Source of the DNA: Nissolia schottii
Taxonomy: Eukaryota > Streptophyta > Magnoliopsida > Fabales > Fabaceae
Assembly (NCBI GenBank): GCA_003254905.1
Contig: QANU01075037.1
Location: 393,121-457,120 of the forward strand
DNA length: 64,000 nucleotides
Direction of reading: 5' to 3'
The stretch's first letter is position 1. Every line of letters begins with the position of its first letter. The translations under genes and the position numbers were made by a program. The notes beneath the pieces were generated by a model that made no database searches, was not told the DNA's origin, and saw nothing but the letters and a program-made list of their open reading frames with translations. Shown piece after piece: positions 11,373 through 23,545 of this stretch.

Positions 11373-13500
11373 CACAACAAGAAAAAGTTAACTTTGCAAC
11401 AATTCAAAACTGTATTTTGTGGCGATTAGAATTGCTACTAAAAACATTTTGCAGTGGTTGGTCAATTGCTGCAATCTTGTGCATCGGGAAACCCATCTAT
11501 GACGGTTTCCAACAATAGTTGGAATAGCCACTATTATACATTTTGCGGTGGTTCAAAACTGCCACTATATTTAAAATATATATTTTTTATAAAGTATTTG
11601 TAGCGGTTTCAAACAGTTGTTATATTTAACCTTTAATTTTTTACTATTGTTTTTGCAGCGGTTTTAAACCGCTGCTATGTTTTGCAGTGAATTTATGCTA
11701 TGTTTAAGTTTCAATTTTTTTGTAATTTTGTACGTGGGATTTAATTATATTACCAATTACCAACTACTTTAATATTTATTTAATTTTCAATTTGTGATAC
11801 TTTAAGTGTAGATAAGGAGAGGAAGAATAACAAAATTTAAATTATAAAAACTCTTTTATAATGATTTTTCTGTTCAGCAACTCTACAATTACAAATAATA
11901 TGAATAAATTGATATTCCATATAGAAGAAAAGACCTATTTGGTAAAAAAAGACAATCATGATTTGAAATAAAATAAAATATAGGTTATAAGACCTATTTG
12001 TTCTGTTCTTCTCAATGTGCATCACATCAAGATTATATCGCAATAAGTTGTGCTTCCAGTGGGGAAGATCAAACAAAATGCTTTTCTTTTTTCCACTGTT
12101 GAGTATTTTGTGTAAAACATCCACCGCATTTTTTTCTCTTTCTTTTTCCCTTTCCTTCCACCTCTTGTCTTCGACCAAATGTGACATTAATGTCTTTTAC
12201 TTGCTCAAGAATTTCAATACCAGATAATGTATTTGGTGGATTTCGAAATTCTTGCTTTTCATTAAATTGAATCATGTTCAATCTCAATTTGTACTTTTGA
12301 TCAAGAAAACGACGAGAACAGATAAAACACCATTTCTTTCTAAAACGAAGATGACAAGGAATAACATCAAAGTTGCGAGATGGACAAGCAAGTCCAGTGT
12401 ATGTGTTCCACCCAAAGAAAGCTCCTAGACCAAGAAAGTCACTTATGGTCCACATCAAAGTTGCATGCAATTTGAACATATCTCCCTTGAAAGAATCATA
12501 TGTATCCATGCCTTCGTTCCATAACTCCTTCAACTCTTTGATTAAAGGTTGTAAGTAGACACCTATATCATTCCCAGGCATTATCTTACCAGGAATTATC
12601 ATTAAAAGGATAAAGAATGTTGGATTCATACACACCCATGGAGAAGTGTTATACGGAACGAGATCAAGAACTGACCAAGTGTTGTAACTAACATTCATAC
12701 TGCTAAAGGGATTAAAACCATCTGTAGCTAATGCAAGACACACATTACGTGGATCCTTTGCAAACTCAGTGTTTGTTAAATTAAACATCTTCCAAGCTTC
12801 TGAGTCTCTAGGATGCCTCATCATGCCATCCTCCTTAGTCTCGCTAGCATGCCATATCACATTCTCAGCAGTCTTTGAAGACAGAAACAATCTTTGTAAA
12901 CGAGGCTTAAGTGGAAAATAACAAAGAACTTTTGCAGGCACCTTTTTCTTTATATTCCCATCATTGGATGCTTGAGCCGTCTTCGATTTCCATTTGGATT
13001 AGTTACAGACTTTACATATTTCCTTATCTTCATCTTCACCCTAATACAACATGCAATTATTCAGGCATGTATGTATCTTTACACAATCCAAACCAAGCTT
13101 AGATAGAGTTTTCTTTGCCTCATAAAATGAAACTGGAATCTTGGCATGTTCAAATGCATCATGTAAGAGTTCTAATACCATCATCATGGCCTTGTTGCTC
13201 ATCCCACATAGGCATTTGATGTGATACAGCTTCACTAGAAAAGATAGCTTTGAATATTTTGCACCCTTCATACAAGGGTTGTTCTCCATCTCTTACTAAC
13301 TCTTCAAACACCTTAGCTTCATGCCGTTCTTGAGTTACATTTGGCATCACTCTTTCAGCTCTGCCAATGCCTTCATTTGATGCTAGTGGCACTTCACTTG
13401 CATGGCATCTATTAACCCCAAAAGCATCATTGATCATGTTGCGAATAGGATCTTCATCGACCACGACATCTTGAACGACATTCAAAGCATCCCTATTTGA
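11373..13500 (-). mobile_element. CACTA (En/Spm) transposon remnant
   Basis: The left edge, CACAACAAGAAAAA at 11373, is one base from the common plant CACTA terminus CACTACAAGAAAA. It is followed (11390-11700) by subterminal copies of a motif like GCGGTTTCAAACCGC and GTGGTTCAAAACTGCCAC. Next, on the minus strand, comes a broken TNP2-type transposase (see 11990-13490). The opposite terminus was not found, so the element is truncated or the right end has decayed. Confidence 0.75.
11990..13490 (-). pseudogene. TNP2-like CACTA transposase, broken
   Basis: Homology blocks follow the usual TNP2 order, reading down the coordinates. An N-terminal DPIRNMINDAFGV region is near 13450. A LVKLYHIKCLCGMSN block and FYEAKKTLSKLGLD lie at about 13250-13080 in another frame. 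A 12941-12200 frame holds WHASETKEDGMMRHPRDSE, the LATDGFNPF motif, YNTSPWVCM, LIKELKELWNEGMDTYD and GWNTYTGLACPS. A further block, LPHWKHNLLRYNLDVMHIEKN split over 12080-11990, is in a third frame. Intact members run several hundred residues past this last motif; here the sequence turns into unrelated AT-rich DNA. At least two frameshifts and a 3' truncation make it non-functional. The reaction would be cut-and-paste transposition of CACTA elements. Confidence 0.88.
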
Positions 13501-15040
13501 GGCATTAATTCCTAAGATTTACAGTTCATTTCTATTATTTTCATTTCTATTTCCTTTGTAATTCAAGTACTATGTATCCATTGCCTTTTAATCAAAGTTG
13601 TTCTTTGTATCAATTCTTGTTAAATACTTTGATTATCTCTGCATACATATTTTGGTTTCTGAGTTCTTGATCTTTAAAAGCTATATTTTTCAAACAAGCA
13701 TTATTAGCCTAGAACTCATTCATTAAGGGAATGAGGTTCAAGTCCCCAAATTGAAATTTATAACCAAAATTTTATGGTTAAAAGTCGTTTATTTGTTGTC
13801 AACCATAAATCCCATAAAGCATTTTGAATTTAAATTATGAGAAATAATTACATGCTCATGAAACGTATTTAATGTGTGCTCTATAAAAATTATTAACCAT
13901 TGATTTATAACTTTTTGTATATGTTTTAAAAACTCTAAGTAAGCATTTCTCTTAAATTATTGTATTTGTGTAAAAATCATGTTTCAATGTTGCTTTGCTG
14001 CTTCTTTATAATGTTGTGATTGGCCCGCCACTGCTGAAATTTTGCCTTGCATGTGTTCTCTCTAACTTTGTCAATTTGTGTTGAAGACATGGTAACGTTG
14101 CATTCCAGAAAACCCGTATTCAAAGCGAGATTCCGTACCATCATAAAGACAGTCTACTTCATGTTAGGTCATAGGCTCATTATTTGAGAAGGTCCAAACT
14201 TTATCCTCCTTTTCAACTCTATTAATTTAAGCTATTGATTAAGAATATATTGTAGGATTTGTTCTATAGTATCAGTAATGGCATTCGCACCGAAAGATTA
14301 CCAGCTAGAGTAATAGCTTGCTTTTTTTTTTTACATCAGAAATTATTAATGAAGTTTGAACTTAATACTTTATATATGTTATTCAAACTCTTTACTATTA
14401 GACAAATTAATATAGAGTAATAGTTTTATTTATGATAATACAAATAGTAGTATTATTATATACTTCATTCGTTCATTTTATACAATTAGTTCTTTTAATT
14501 TTTAGTCACATAATATATCTGAATAGAATTACACCTACGTGAAGAATGGGCTAAGTGGACTAATGAAATCAAATATCAATTAAAGATGAACTAAGTAAGT
14601 AAAAATATTTAAATAGAAAAAAAAAACTCATAAGCTCATCACCTAAAGATTTTTTCTAATAACAAGTTGTACAAAACCGATGGTTTGGATTTGAATTGTC
14701 GAAATGATTGTTATTTGATCCATGCGTAAGATTCTTTGTGTTGGAAATCTTTTTAACAATGTAGAGATTAAATAACATATTAGTGAAATCTCCCCAAATT
14801 TTGAGCTGCTATTCCCAATCAAATGTTGGAAAAAGATGGGAGCAGAATTGCCTTTTCCATTCTGTGCTTTATCCTGATCTAAAGCCCCCTTTGACATGTA
14901 AACCTCTAAACCAATAGAATATACGTAAGTAATAGGGTTTCTTATTTAATATACGGATTGGTATATACTATAAGCGGTTGGTATATGATTTCAGTATCAG
15001 ATAATTGATAGCTTGCAATTATTTATTTTTCAAACGAGAA
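13501..15040. other. Intergenic, mostly unrecognised
   Basis: AT-rich DNA. Bases 13841-13911 match the left arm of MITE family A (ATTTAATGTGTGCTC and ATTAACCATTGATT). The 84-codon minus frame at 14643-14897 has no clear family features. Confidence 0.45.
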
Positions 15041-15167
15041 ATGATTTTGTGTACACCCAATTTACATCCACTCGTACATACATTTTCTAATTATACGTAA
15101 TTAATTATCAAGATATGTATTCCGTACAGTTTCCAAAATCATAAACAAAGTGCGCCCAATCTCGAAC

Positions 15168-15300
15168 TCGTTTCTGTCATCATTTTCCATCATCGTCATC
15201 CTCCTCATCCTCTTTCTATCACTTTTATCCTTGTCATCCTCTCGTCATCGTCATCCTCTCATCCTTTCATCATCGTCATCCTCCTCGTCTTCATCCTCCT
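15168..15300. repeat. CATCGTCATCCTC simple-repeat tract
   Basis: Imperfect repeats built from CATC, GTC and CCTC words, inside the inverted-repeat element. It is pyrimidine-biased on the plus strand. Confidence 0.75.
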
Positions 15301-15435
15301 ATCATGTGAAAATTGATTGAAATGATATTAAGATGATAAAAAGGTTGATTTTCTGTCAAAATGGATGAGGTCTACCTTTAACAATGGTAGTTTACTTGTT
15401 ACAGATGCTTGAGTAGATAATTACTTGTGAAATGT

Positions 15436-16123
15436 CATACTTGTGAACATAAGTGTGTAATGTTGTGCATTTTATTGCATAGAGTTTGTGCATAGATGCT
15501 TATAAAGTTTGTGCATCAAAGAATCTAATAAATTATGGAATGCATGGTCCATGTAAAGGTTTGTGAACATAAGCGAGTAATGTTTATGCATTCTACTATA
15601 TAAAATTTGTGCACAAATGCTTATAAAGTTTGTGTATCCAAGAGTCTAATGAATTATGAAATGTATGGTGCATGTAAAGGTTTGTGCACATAAACATGTA
15701 ATGTTTGTGCATTCTATTACATAAAGTTTGTGCACATATGCTTATAAAATTTTTGCATCAAAGAGTCTAATGAATTCTAGAATGTATGGTCCATGTAAAG
15801 GTTTGTGAACATAAGCGAATAATGTTTGTGCATTCTACTACATAAAGTTTGTGCACGAATGCTTATAAAGTTTGTGCATCAAAGAGTCTAATGAATTCTA
15901 GAATGTATGGTCCATGTAAAGATTTGTGAACATATGCAAGTAATAATGTTTGTACATTCTACTACATAAAGTTTGTGCACATATGCTTATAAATTAAGTT
16001 TGTGCATCCAAGAGTCTAATGAATTATGGAATGTATGGTCTATGTAAAGGTTTGTGCGCATAAGCAAGTAATGTTTGTGTATTCTACTACATAATATTTG
16101 TGCACATATGCTTATAAAATTTG
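15436..16123. repeat. 121-bp minisatellite, about 5.6 copies
   Basis: The word TTGTG(A/C)ACAT(A) recurs at 15441, 15561, 15682, 15803 and 15924, with a variant (TTGTGCGCAT) at 16052. This gives periods of 120-121 bp and one of 128 bp caused by small insertions. Each unit contains AAGTTTGTGCATC, GAGTCTAATGAATT and GGTCCATGTAAAG. Confidence 0.9.
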
Positions 16124-16279
16124 TTCACACGAATGAAAACTGAGAAACGCGAATCACATGTGCACGCACGTTTATGTGCAGAGTGCGAATCTGTGCTTGA
16201 GTGAATATTCATAGTGGGCCCAGATATATTTAATATGAAGTGTATGTACAGGAGGATGCAAATTGGGTGTACATATAAC

Positions 16280-19200
16280 ACTACTGTTTTCAAATTAATT
16301 AAAAAGGTAATGTTAATTGATTTTCTATTGTTACACTATAATACCGACTACTATATATATTTCTTATGGCAAGGTTCCGAGTATTGTATATGATATATAT
16401 TATAACCCATCGATGCATGAAAACATTTTTCAGGGATGATATTTATTCGGTTCAATTTATCTACTATGATTGATAAATGATAAATATAATCAATGTTTAA
16501 CATCAAACGTGTAGATCGCTCGAGACTGACTAATTCATTAATTTTGTATCTCGAGTGGATTACCAGACAATGAGTCATCTAATTAAGTTTTGGTCATCTA
16601 CCATGATTTCTCCTATATTCTCCTGAACCGGTGTTGAATTTATGTCACTTATTATTAACACTTTTCAGTAATGAAAACACTTTAGCGGCATATATATGGA
16701 ATGGAATACTTAACTTACTTAAGGCCCTCTCCTATAGAGCGCTTATTTTCAGGAACACCATAATTATCCATATCGATGAATTGAAACTAAGACATAGAAT
16801 CATTTAATTATTTACTTAATAACTTAATAAGCTTTTGAAAAAGATGATTTTCTATATAATACGGTATCATAAATTTTATGATTAAGTTTATATCAAATTT
16901 AATTTTTATCAACCTCATTTTTAAATATTATTTACACTTTAAATATATTGGTAAGGGATAAAATCATTTATTCATCTGTCACCACCTGTAGGTTGAGTTC
17001 GTAAGAGATACTACTAAAAAACAAAAGGAAAAAAAAAACAAAAAAACAAAAAATTGCCTTTGACCAATATTGTAACTTGTTTTCTGTTGAGGCATACTTA
17101 AATACCGTGTGGATCCGAGGAACCGTGGTCAGAATTGGTAACTCTGTGTGTTTGTTTTTGGGTAAAAGGGGAGTGCAACAATATCACTTTCCAAGCCTTA
17201 CATGTTTTGATTTCGCTTATCAAAATAAGTACTTGCATATATTATGTGTCTACCACATGCTCTATAACTATTAATTAAACTTACTGATCTCATCATGGTC
17301 TTGTTTGGTGAGTGGGAACATTAATGACAAAAGGCTGAAAATAATGGTCAAAATTGTAAAGAAACTCACCCACAAAAAAAGGGGTAAAGATGAGAGTACA
17401 CATGGATGACATGGGGGAGAAATTATTATATGATTTATAAAGCATTTGATTGAATAATTGTTGATCATTCATAAAATAACATTTCATAGTTAATTATGAG
17501 TCTTCTTAGTATATAAAATTAAAAAAATATCATTTCATAAATGATCAAAAATATATTAAACCTAATACTTTAAGATGATCACACATGAATTTCTTAAGAA
17601 TGAAGCGACAAAACAAAATAAAGAAGAAAGGGTGGAAGGTAGCTAGCTAGGGTTTTGGCAAGCAAGTGCATGTGATGATCATGCATGGAAAGGTGGGTCG
17701 CAGTAAAGGAGGTGAAGGCAAAAATGATGTTAGGGGACTATATAAAAAAGAGGGAACAATTCAAAGGGTTGGTCAAGAAACCGTGCAATTATTTATTAAG
17801 GGTGACGCCAAGCAAACACTGGCTCTCACAGACACAGTGCAAGGCTCTGCCTCTGCCACCCTTTCCCCCCTTTCTCTGCAAACCTTTTTATATTAAACGA
17901 GAGGAGGGTAAGGCCTCTCATGTTGGCTTAAACCTCGAACGCTTTCCTTCCAACCCTTCCTCCTTCTTTTATCTCTCGATTGAATTATTGATATCCGAGT
18001 TTTATTATGAAAAATTTGACTATTTTTAGCTCAACTTAATTGTAGACCCTCTTCCGAGAGGAATGGATTTCCCAATGATTTATTTTCCCTTTCCTTCTAA
18101 TTAGTTCTCAATGCAAAAGTTTGTTTTAATTCCTTCTTTTTTTTTTTCTGAAGTATTAGTGTTTAAATATTACTCGAGTTTAATTAGTCTAGTTTAAATT
18201 AAGTCGGTCCACTTACAGATTTAAAAATTTTCAAGCAGTAATTTTTTTTTAATTAACATCTACGAAACTTGAATTTAATAGTTTATTTAAGAAGAACATG
18301 TATTGAATTATGTAAATCATCTACTGGTTTGGTTATTTCTTTTTATTTTTTAAAGTAAATGTCTAATTTGGTCCGTAATAAAAAAAAAAGTTTTAAGTCT
18401 TTTTCATTTTTAAATGTGGGTCAAATTAGTCTTTCCATATTTAGTCACATTTCATAAATATGACTAAATATAATTTTAGAAGTATAAGTAAACACATTAA
18501 AAATATTACCATCATTTTGACCCATTTGTAATTATAGAGGGTAACTAAGTACAAATGAACAAATTTGATCATTATTTTAAAAATGACAGAGACTAACTTA
18601 TAATTTTTTTTTTTGTGCGTTCAAAACTAAACCAACCCATCAATAATTTGATAGGTCTGATTAAATTTGTCCTATTAATTTTATTTTTTTTAATGGTGTG
18701 TGAAACCAACACTATTTATTTCTGTTCTGCTTCTTACACGCGGGTCTCTAGCTAGCTCGCATCTACATATATGTGTGGCTTCCTTGTGCCACTAATATGT
18801 GCACTATTTGGAATGCGTGTGCTGCTTTGACGGTGGTCATTTTATTTTAATGTCAAAATTCGGTCGTCTTTGGTAATAATGTGCTCAAGTCCGAAAGTCA
18901 TAAATATTTTGATCTGTTTAAACTATGGAGAATGGATATCATTAGAGAAAAGGCTACTAATTTGGCAATTTATTTTCTCCAACTTATATTTAGGTCCACG
19001 TTTTAAGACTCCATGTCATCGCGTCAAGGGTTAAATATTTCAAACTAGTCATTTGTGGTCATGTTATGTTGTTTAGTTACATTGACTAAATTTCTGTTGG
19101 TTAACATAACATTTTCTTCTATTAGTTGTTGGTGTAAATCATGTTCACGTTGACTGTGCTGAGAAATTTTTAGTTGGACATAAGTTTAATACATAATTTT

Positions 19201-19450
19201 TTAGCACATATAATAAAAATGAGTCTTATCATTTTTATTATATATCTTACCAAATACTTATTATTTCTATTAAGTGAAATCTATTTTTATGTGTATTTAA
19301 AAATGATGTGTTAGACTTATTCTAACTAAGACATAAAAATCAAATACTATATATTATTAATGGTATTTTTGGTCATTATATTCATATATCTGGATGTTAA
19401 TTAATTAATTATTAATTACTTTACTTTCATGTAATTAATATGACTAGAAA
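16280..19450. other. Intergenic, no gene recognised
   Basis: AT-rich. Overlapping plus-strand frames at 17666-18029 (76 and 114 codons) sit in a less AT-rich patch but share no family features. Around 18360-18680, pieces such as TCTAATTTGGTCC and TTAAATTTGTCC suggest a decayed inverted-repeat element like the one inside the second peroxidase. Confidence 0.4.
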
Positions 19451-19455
19451 TTATA

Positions 19456-20480
19456 CTACAAGAAATTTGACTTAAGGTTACACTTCATTACAAAAAAATT
19501 AATTTGACTACTCTTTAAATTTGCTATTAATTGTTACAGGCAAACCAGATGTATACGAGATGTTGTTTGTAACTCGGACATTGGGTTGATTCTAAAAGCT
19601 TGAAGGCGGCAAACACAGTGGTGGTTGGTAGCCTTGGACAATGGTGGTAATACCTGTAAAAGACACTTTGACGCCAAAATCAATTTGTGAGTGAATGTGA
19701 GGTAAAGTAAAGATTAGACAATGTATCCGAACATAAACAAAAGTTCATGCATATATAGTTGAGGTTCTGCCCATTGAAGTTCTTTGTAACCAAAACCGCT
19801 TATGATGAGGTTAAGTATGTCCTCCAAAATTGTGTTCATGATACCTGATGGAGGTTACATGTAGATTACATATCCTTCAACAGTTACGTATATGATGAGT
19901 AGCTCACTATTGCCTGATCTTATTGATGATTCGGGTTGGTGTTACTCTAACACCACCTCGGACTTTCATGTTTTGCTTGGTTATCTCAGGTGTATGAGAT
20001 ACATGTTGTTCTGTTGGGTTTAGACTCTAACAGAAGATCTCAAGACGTTATGTGATGTGTGTCGCATGTTGGGTGCAATAAGTTTATATTGTAACATTAA
20101 CTACACTTAAAAAGCGTGTCCTTAGATGTAATAGAGAACATTTTTATTGACTAAAAGCTATACTTAATAAGACTTAAGACTACCCTCAATTAGGTCACCC
20201 TAGAAAGGTGTTGCATTAATTTTAAGAGTACAACCTTTGTTAAAAAGCAACATTTGTTAAAAGTGTAACATATCTTTTAGTGTATTATGAAGTTAAGATT
20301 GTATTTTGTTGAGGAGTTGCCTAATTGATGGTGCCCTTGGCTGTGCAACCTTTAATCAATAAAAGTGTTCTCTTTTATACCAAAAGGCACACTTTTAAGT
20401 GTAATTAATAAAAAAAGGTGTTCTTATGCCAAATTTTTTAATTATCAGTTTTTAGCATTTATTGGTAATATTCTTAGCAT
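19456..20480. mobile_element. Possible CACTA-like element fragment
   Basis: It starts with TACTACAAGAAATTTGAC (compare the CACTACAAGAAA terminus). In 20140-20420 there are repeated words like AAAAGTGT and GTGTAACA in both orientations, as in subterminal arrays. No transposase and no matching right end were found. Confidence 0.35.
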
Positions 20481-20589
20481 TTGTTCTAGGGTGACACTTC
20501 AGGTGGCCTGAATCATGCCGGGGTTCTCCTTGTGATCAATCGCCCAATGACAAGCACTAATTAAGGATATAGTAATGATAGATGTATAA

Positions 20590-21060
20590 TTGAAATTCAC
20601 TCAATGTACAGTTAACATAATTATACATATGTTATACATAGATATAAATGTAGTATAAATTTTTTTTTACAACACATACACAAATTTTTTTAAATATTGA
20701 AATTAAATAAAATTGGATATGTGTCACATTAAATAGCGAAAAGTAACTGTCACACTATTATGCTCTTCACATATACTCTAAGCATGTAGACTCACTATTT
20801 ATCATGCACAAATATTTCAAAACAGATATACAAATTTTTGAACTCATGTACACAAATTTTTGAACAAGAAAAAACAAAGAATAAGGCAAAAATGAAAATG
20901 AAAACAAAGAAGAAGAAAACTTTGATTCTCACATACATAAGCTTTTGAATAAACAGAAACAAAGAATAAGACGAAAATGAAAACAAAAATAAAAACGAAG
21001 GAGAAAACTTTGGTGCACACATATACAAACTTTTAAATATCAATGGAAAAAATTTTTGAG
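20590..21060 (+). repeat. Dispersed CACAAATTTTTGAA repeat, copy 1
   Basis: About 450 bp shared with 36240-36890 (same strand) and, reverse complemented, with 30290-30640. Landmarks in order are a TACACAAA..TTTTT tract, AAATAAAATTGGAT, GCGAAAAGTAACTGTCAC, TTTATCATGCACAAA, then A-rich lines such as AAAATGAAAACAAAG alternating with ACAAACTTTTGAA. No coding frame survives. Confidence 0.7.
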
Positions 21061-21084
21061 ATCAAAAACATATTAAGAATAAAG

Positions 21085-22030
21085 TGAGAGGTGTATGACA
21101 AGGTGAGCTTTGTTGATCATGTTCTTGAGTAGATAGATTTTGGTTCAAAATGGAGGACTTAGGGGCAATCTTGCATATCCACGGCTTCTTTATCTATCTT
21201 GGTAAATAGTATTCCAACGAAACCTTTCAAAATGGTGAAGGGTCTCCAACAAGGGACCCCATGTCTCCTTCTTGCCTATCCTTGTAGCCGAGGTGCTGAA
21301 CAGATTGATTGTAAGGGCAAGTCCTTTAAGGATCATTAGGGCTCTGTGTGGGTAAGGGAAATATTCCCCTCTCTCACCTTCTATTCGTGGATGCTATAAT
21401 TCTGTTTTGTCCAAGAAAGGAGGAAACTATCAGGGGCTCTCAACAAATTTTGGAGTGTTTTGAAGTGAGGTCGAGGTTGAGTATCAGCTTTAATAAATCA
21501 GCGACTATTTCTCTTAAATGTGATGCGATGTGGGTAAAAAAAGGCTTTGTGATTTATTGGGTTGTGTTCTAGCTAATCTCCCAATAAGAAGTTTGGGTAT
21601 TTCATTGGGTGCTAACTCAAGGAGGGTGATAACTTGGGATCCTATTATTATACATATTTAAATGAGGCTAAGCTCTTGGAACTCAAAATTTATGTCTAAG
21701 GCAGGGGGCTTGTTCTTATTAAATCTATCCTAAATGATTTACCAATATACTATTTGGGTTTATTCAAGATGCCTAAAGAGGTGACGAAGAAGATAATATC
21801 GCTACAATTGAGGTTTTTTTGGGGGTAAGAGTGACAGCAAAAGAGGAATGTCAAAATTAAAGTGAAGTGTAATTTAAAAGTGAAAGAGGTTGGGTTGGGT
21901 TGGTGTAAGTGATATGGTTTTGAAAAATTCAACACTTATTTTCAAGTGATTGTGGAGGTTCTAATGAAGAAAGATCTTTGTGGAAATAAATTGTTTGTTC
22001 TAGCAATGACTTAAACCCTCTCAAAAACCT
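21085..22030 (+). pseudogene. L1-type LINE reverse transcriptase remnant
   Basis: Pieces of a plant non-LTR retrotransposon reverse transcriptase in the expected order across several frames. They are a CISTASLSILVN-like block (about 21170-21215, with a frameshift), KPFKMVKGLQQGTP (the template-grip motif, 21221-21263), SHLLFVDAIILFCPRKEE (21379-21422), LSISFNKS (21478-21501) and the later LPIYYLGLFKMPKE block (about 21740-21780). The catalytic F-x-D-D box reads F-V-D-A, so a catalytic Asp is missing, and there are stops and frameshifts. The element is dead and truncated at both ends. Confidence 0.85.
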
Positions 22031-22039
22031 TGTTACCCA

Positions 22040-22385
22040 CAATGTGAAAATTACCTGCGGATATACTTGTTGCTAATTAGCGACAGATAACCTATCCGTC
22101 GGTAATTAGTGAGCAACAAACTATTTATTATTGGATAATTTATGATGTAGAATTCGACAAAAACATTAGAATCCTCTCGTATTTTTTTTTTTTTTTTACC
22201 GTTGTTGGGATCCTTTTGGATCTCTAGTTATTACTGATGGCGTAATAGTTAGGGAACATTTATTAGGGATGGTACCGCTTACAAGTTTTAAATTTGTCTA
22301 TGAAAAATTGGTTAGCACGTAACTTTAAATTAATAAATCAATGCGTTTTACTTTTAAGTTACCAACAACATTTTTGTCGGTAAAA
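22040..22385. mobile_element. CACTA-like subterminal repeat fragment
   Basis: Words such as TTAGCGACAG, CCGTCGGTAATTAG and TTTGTCGGTAAAATT resemble the TACCGACGG subterminal arrays at 46030-46316 and 58734-60988. Termini are not visible. Confidence 0.4.
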
Positions 22386-22966
22386 TTAAAAGGCAAGAAC
22401 AAATTCGCGAAGCTCCTCCTTCGTCGGCCCTCCCGTCCCTTGAGTTCCTCCACCCTATTGGCCATTATTGTGCCACCATTGTCATCCCCACCACTCTCCC
22501 ACTTACTCATCTCTCTGTACGGTTTGTTGTCCACTTCCTCGTTTCTCTACATGAGCTACCACTAGCCCACTTGCCACTACGGCCGCAAGGCTTTCAACTA
22601 TTTTAAATATGACAAAGCTCTTACGAATTGCCTCACACAACTTCAAAGATGAGATATTGGTTAGGTAAAATTCTCTCTAAAAAGTAGTATCTTAAAAATT
22701 CGAGTCCTGATATTATGTGTAAATTTCATCTAATTAATTTCACAATCTATCTATTTTCACTCGGGCGGGCACGTACACCAGTTTAGGTCTTAAATATTAT
22801 CAATTTTCTTTATGTCAATACAACATTTTAATTAAGTGTTCCAAGACCAGAAGGAAAGCAAAACCATGGGAACTGTATATCAGTAGTCACTGAGAAATTT
22901 CATCAAACACCACCAAGACATGCACAAATTAAAATGCATTCCCCTTAGAAAATCAGATCTACCAAA
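22386..22966. other. Intergenic, no gene recognised
   Basis: Opposing 69- and 74-codon frames at 22325-22565 overlap fully and neither shows a domain. The rest is AT-rich. Confidence 0.4.
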
Positions 22967-23131
22967 ATGGCAACAACTTCAGAGGACAACAATGATTGTG
23001 AAGCAAACATCACTAGCCAGAGCCCCGACGTCGATGATGTCTCCAGTGCAGCGATGAAAGTTGCAGGGTGGTGGAAGAAAGAGAGAGCCAAGGTACCGAT
23101 AAGAACAAAAATCGGAAATGAAAAGATGTAA
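22967..23131 (+). CDS. Small ORF, 54 codons, function unknown
   Basis: An ATG in a purine-rich context opens a 54-codon frame ending in TAA. The predicted peptide is hydrophilic, acidic in its first half (SEDNNDCE, PDVDDVSS), and ends in a basic Trp-containing stretch (AGWWKKERAKV). The composition is less biased than nearby random frames, and GTACCG within the basic stretch could be a splice donor, so this might be a leftover first exon. I recognise no family. It may equally be chance. Confidence 0.25.
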   Translation: MATTSEDNNDCEANITSQSPDVDDVSSAAMKVAGWWKKERAKVPIRTKIGNEKM

Positions 23132-23224
23132 AATGCAAATTTATTATTTTAGGGTGAAAAAAATGAAAGCATCGCTCAGATAACCGTTCATTTAACTACG
23201 GTCCACCGAACCGTGGTATAAAGG

Positions 23225-23545
23225 GGTTTTGACATTTATATGGTTTGAGAGAGAGAGAAATCTGAATATATGAGCCAAAATGTAAAATTACAGGAGTATG
23301 GGGCGAATTTCTGAAATCTTTACTTGTCAGGGAGATTTCAGAGCATAGGATTTCGCGTGGCTGAAATCTCCACTGGTCAGGGAGATTTCAGAGTCTTAAA
23401 TCACCACAGGGGTGGTGATTTCAGCCCCGAAAATAAAAAAAAAAAGAAGATAAATTCAGATTTTTCTGAAATCACCACATAGTGTGGAGATTTCAAAAAA
23501 TCCGTCCATACTCTTGTAATTTTTTTCCAGTGACCATATTATGGG
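23225..23545. repeat. Hairpin-rich GATTTCAG repeat block, locus 1
   Basis: Contains repeated inverted pairs of CTGAAATCTCC and GGAGATTTCAG separated by 5-10 bases, followed by AATCACCAC and GTGGTGATTTCAG. The same theme and the same flank (TATGG after a TGTAAAATTACA-like word) recur at 50860-51195. Each inverted pair could form a short stem-loop. Confidence 0.75.

Larger units (their letters stand above)
15049..16275. mobile_element. Terminal-inverted-repeat element carrying a minisatellite
   Basis: The left end, GTGTACACCCAATTTACATCC, is matched in inverted orientation at the right end (16241-16273, GGATGCAAATTGGGTGTACA). The matching arms are about 33 bp with a few mismatches. The interior holds a CATCGTCATCCTC-type simple repeat (15168-15300) and a 121-bp tandem array (15436-16123). 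No transposase is present, so it is non-autonomous. I could not define a target duplication, and the superfamily is undecided. Confidence 0.7.

Noticed and set aside
17666-18029. Overlapping 76- and 114-codon plus ORFs
   Set aside because: Two frames are open over the same bases and neither has family features. I could not decide between a lost gene and chance.
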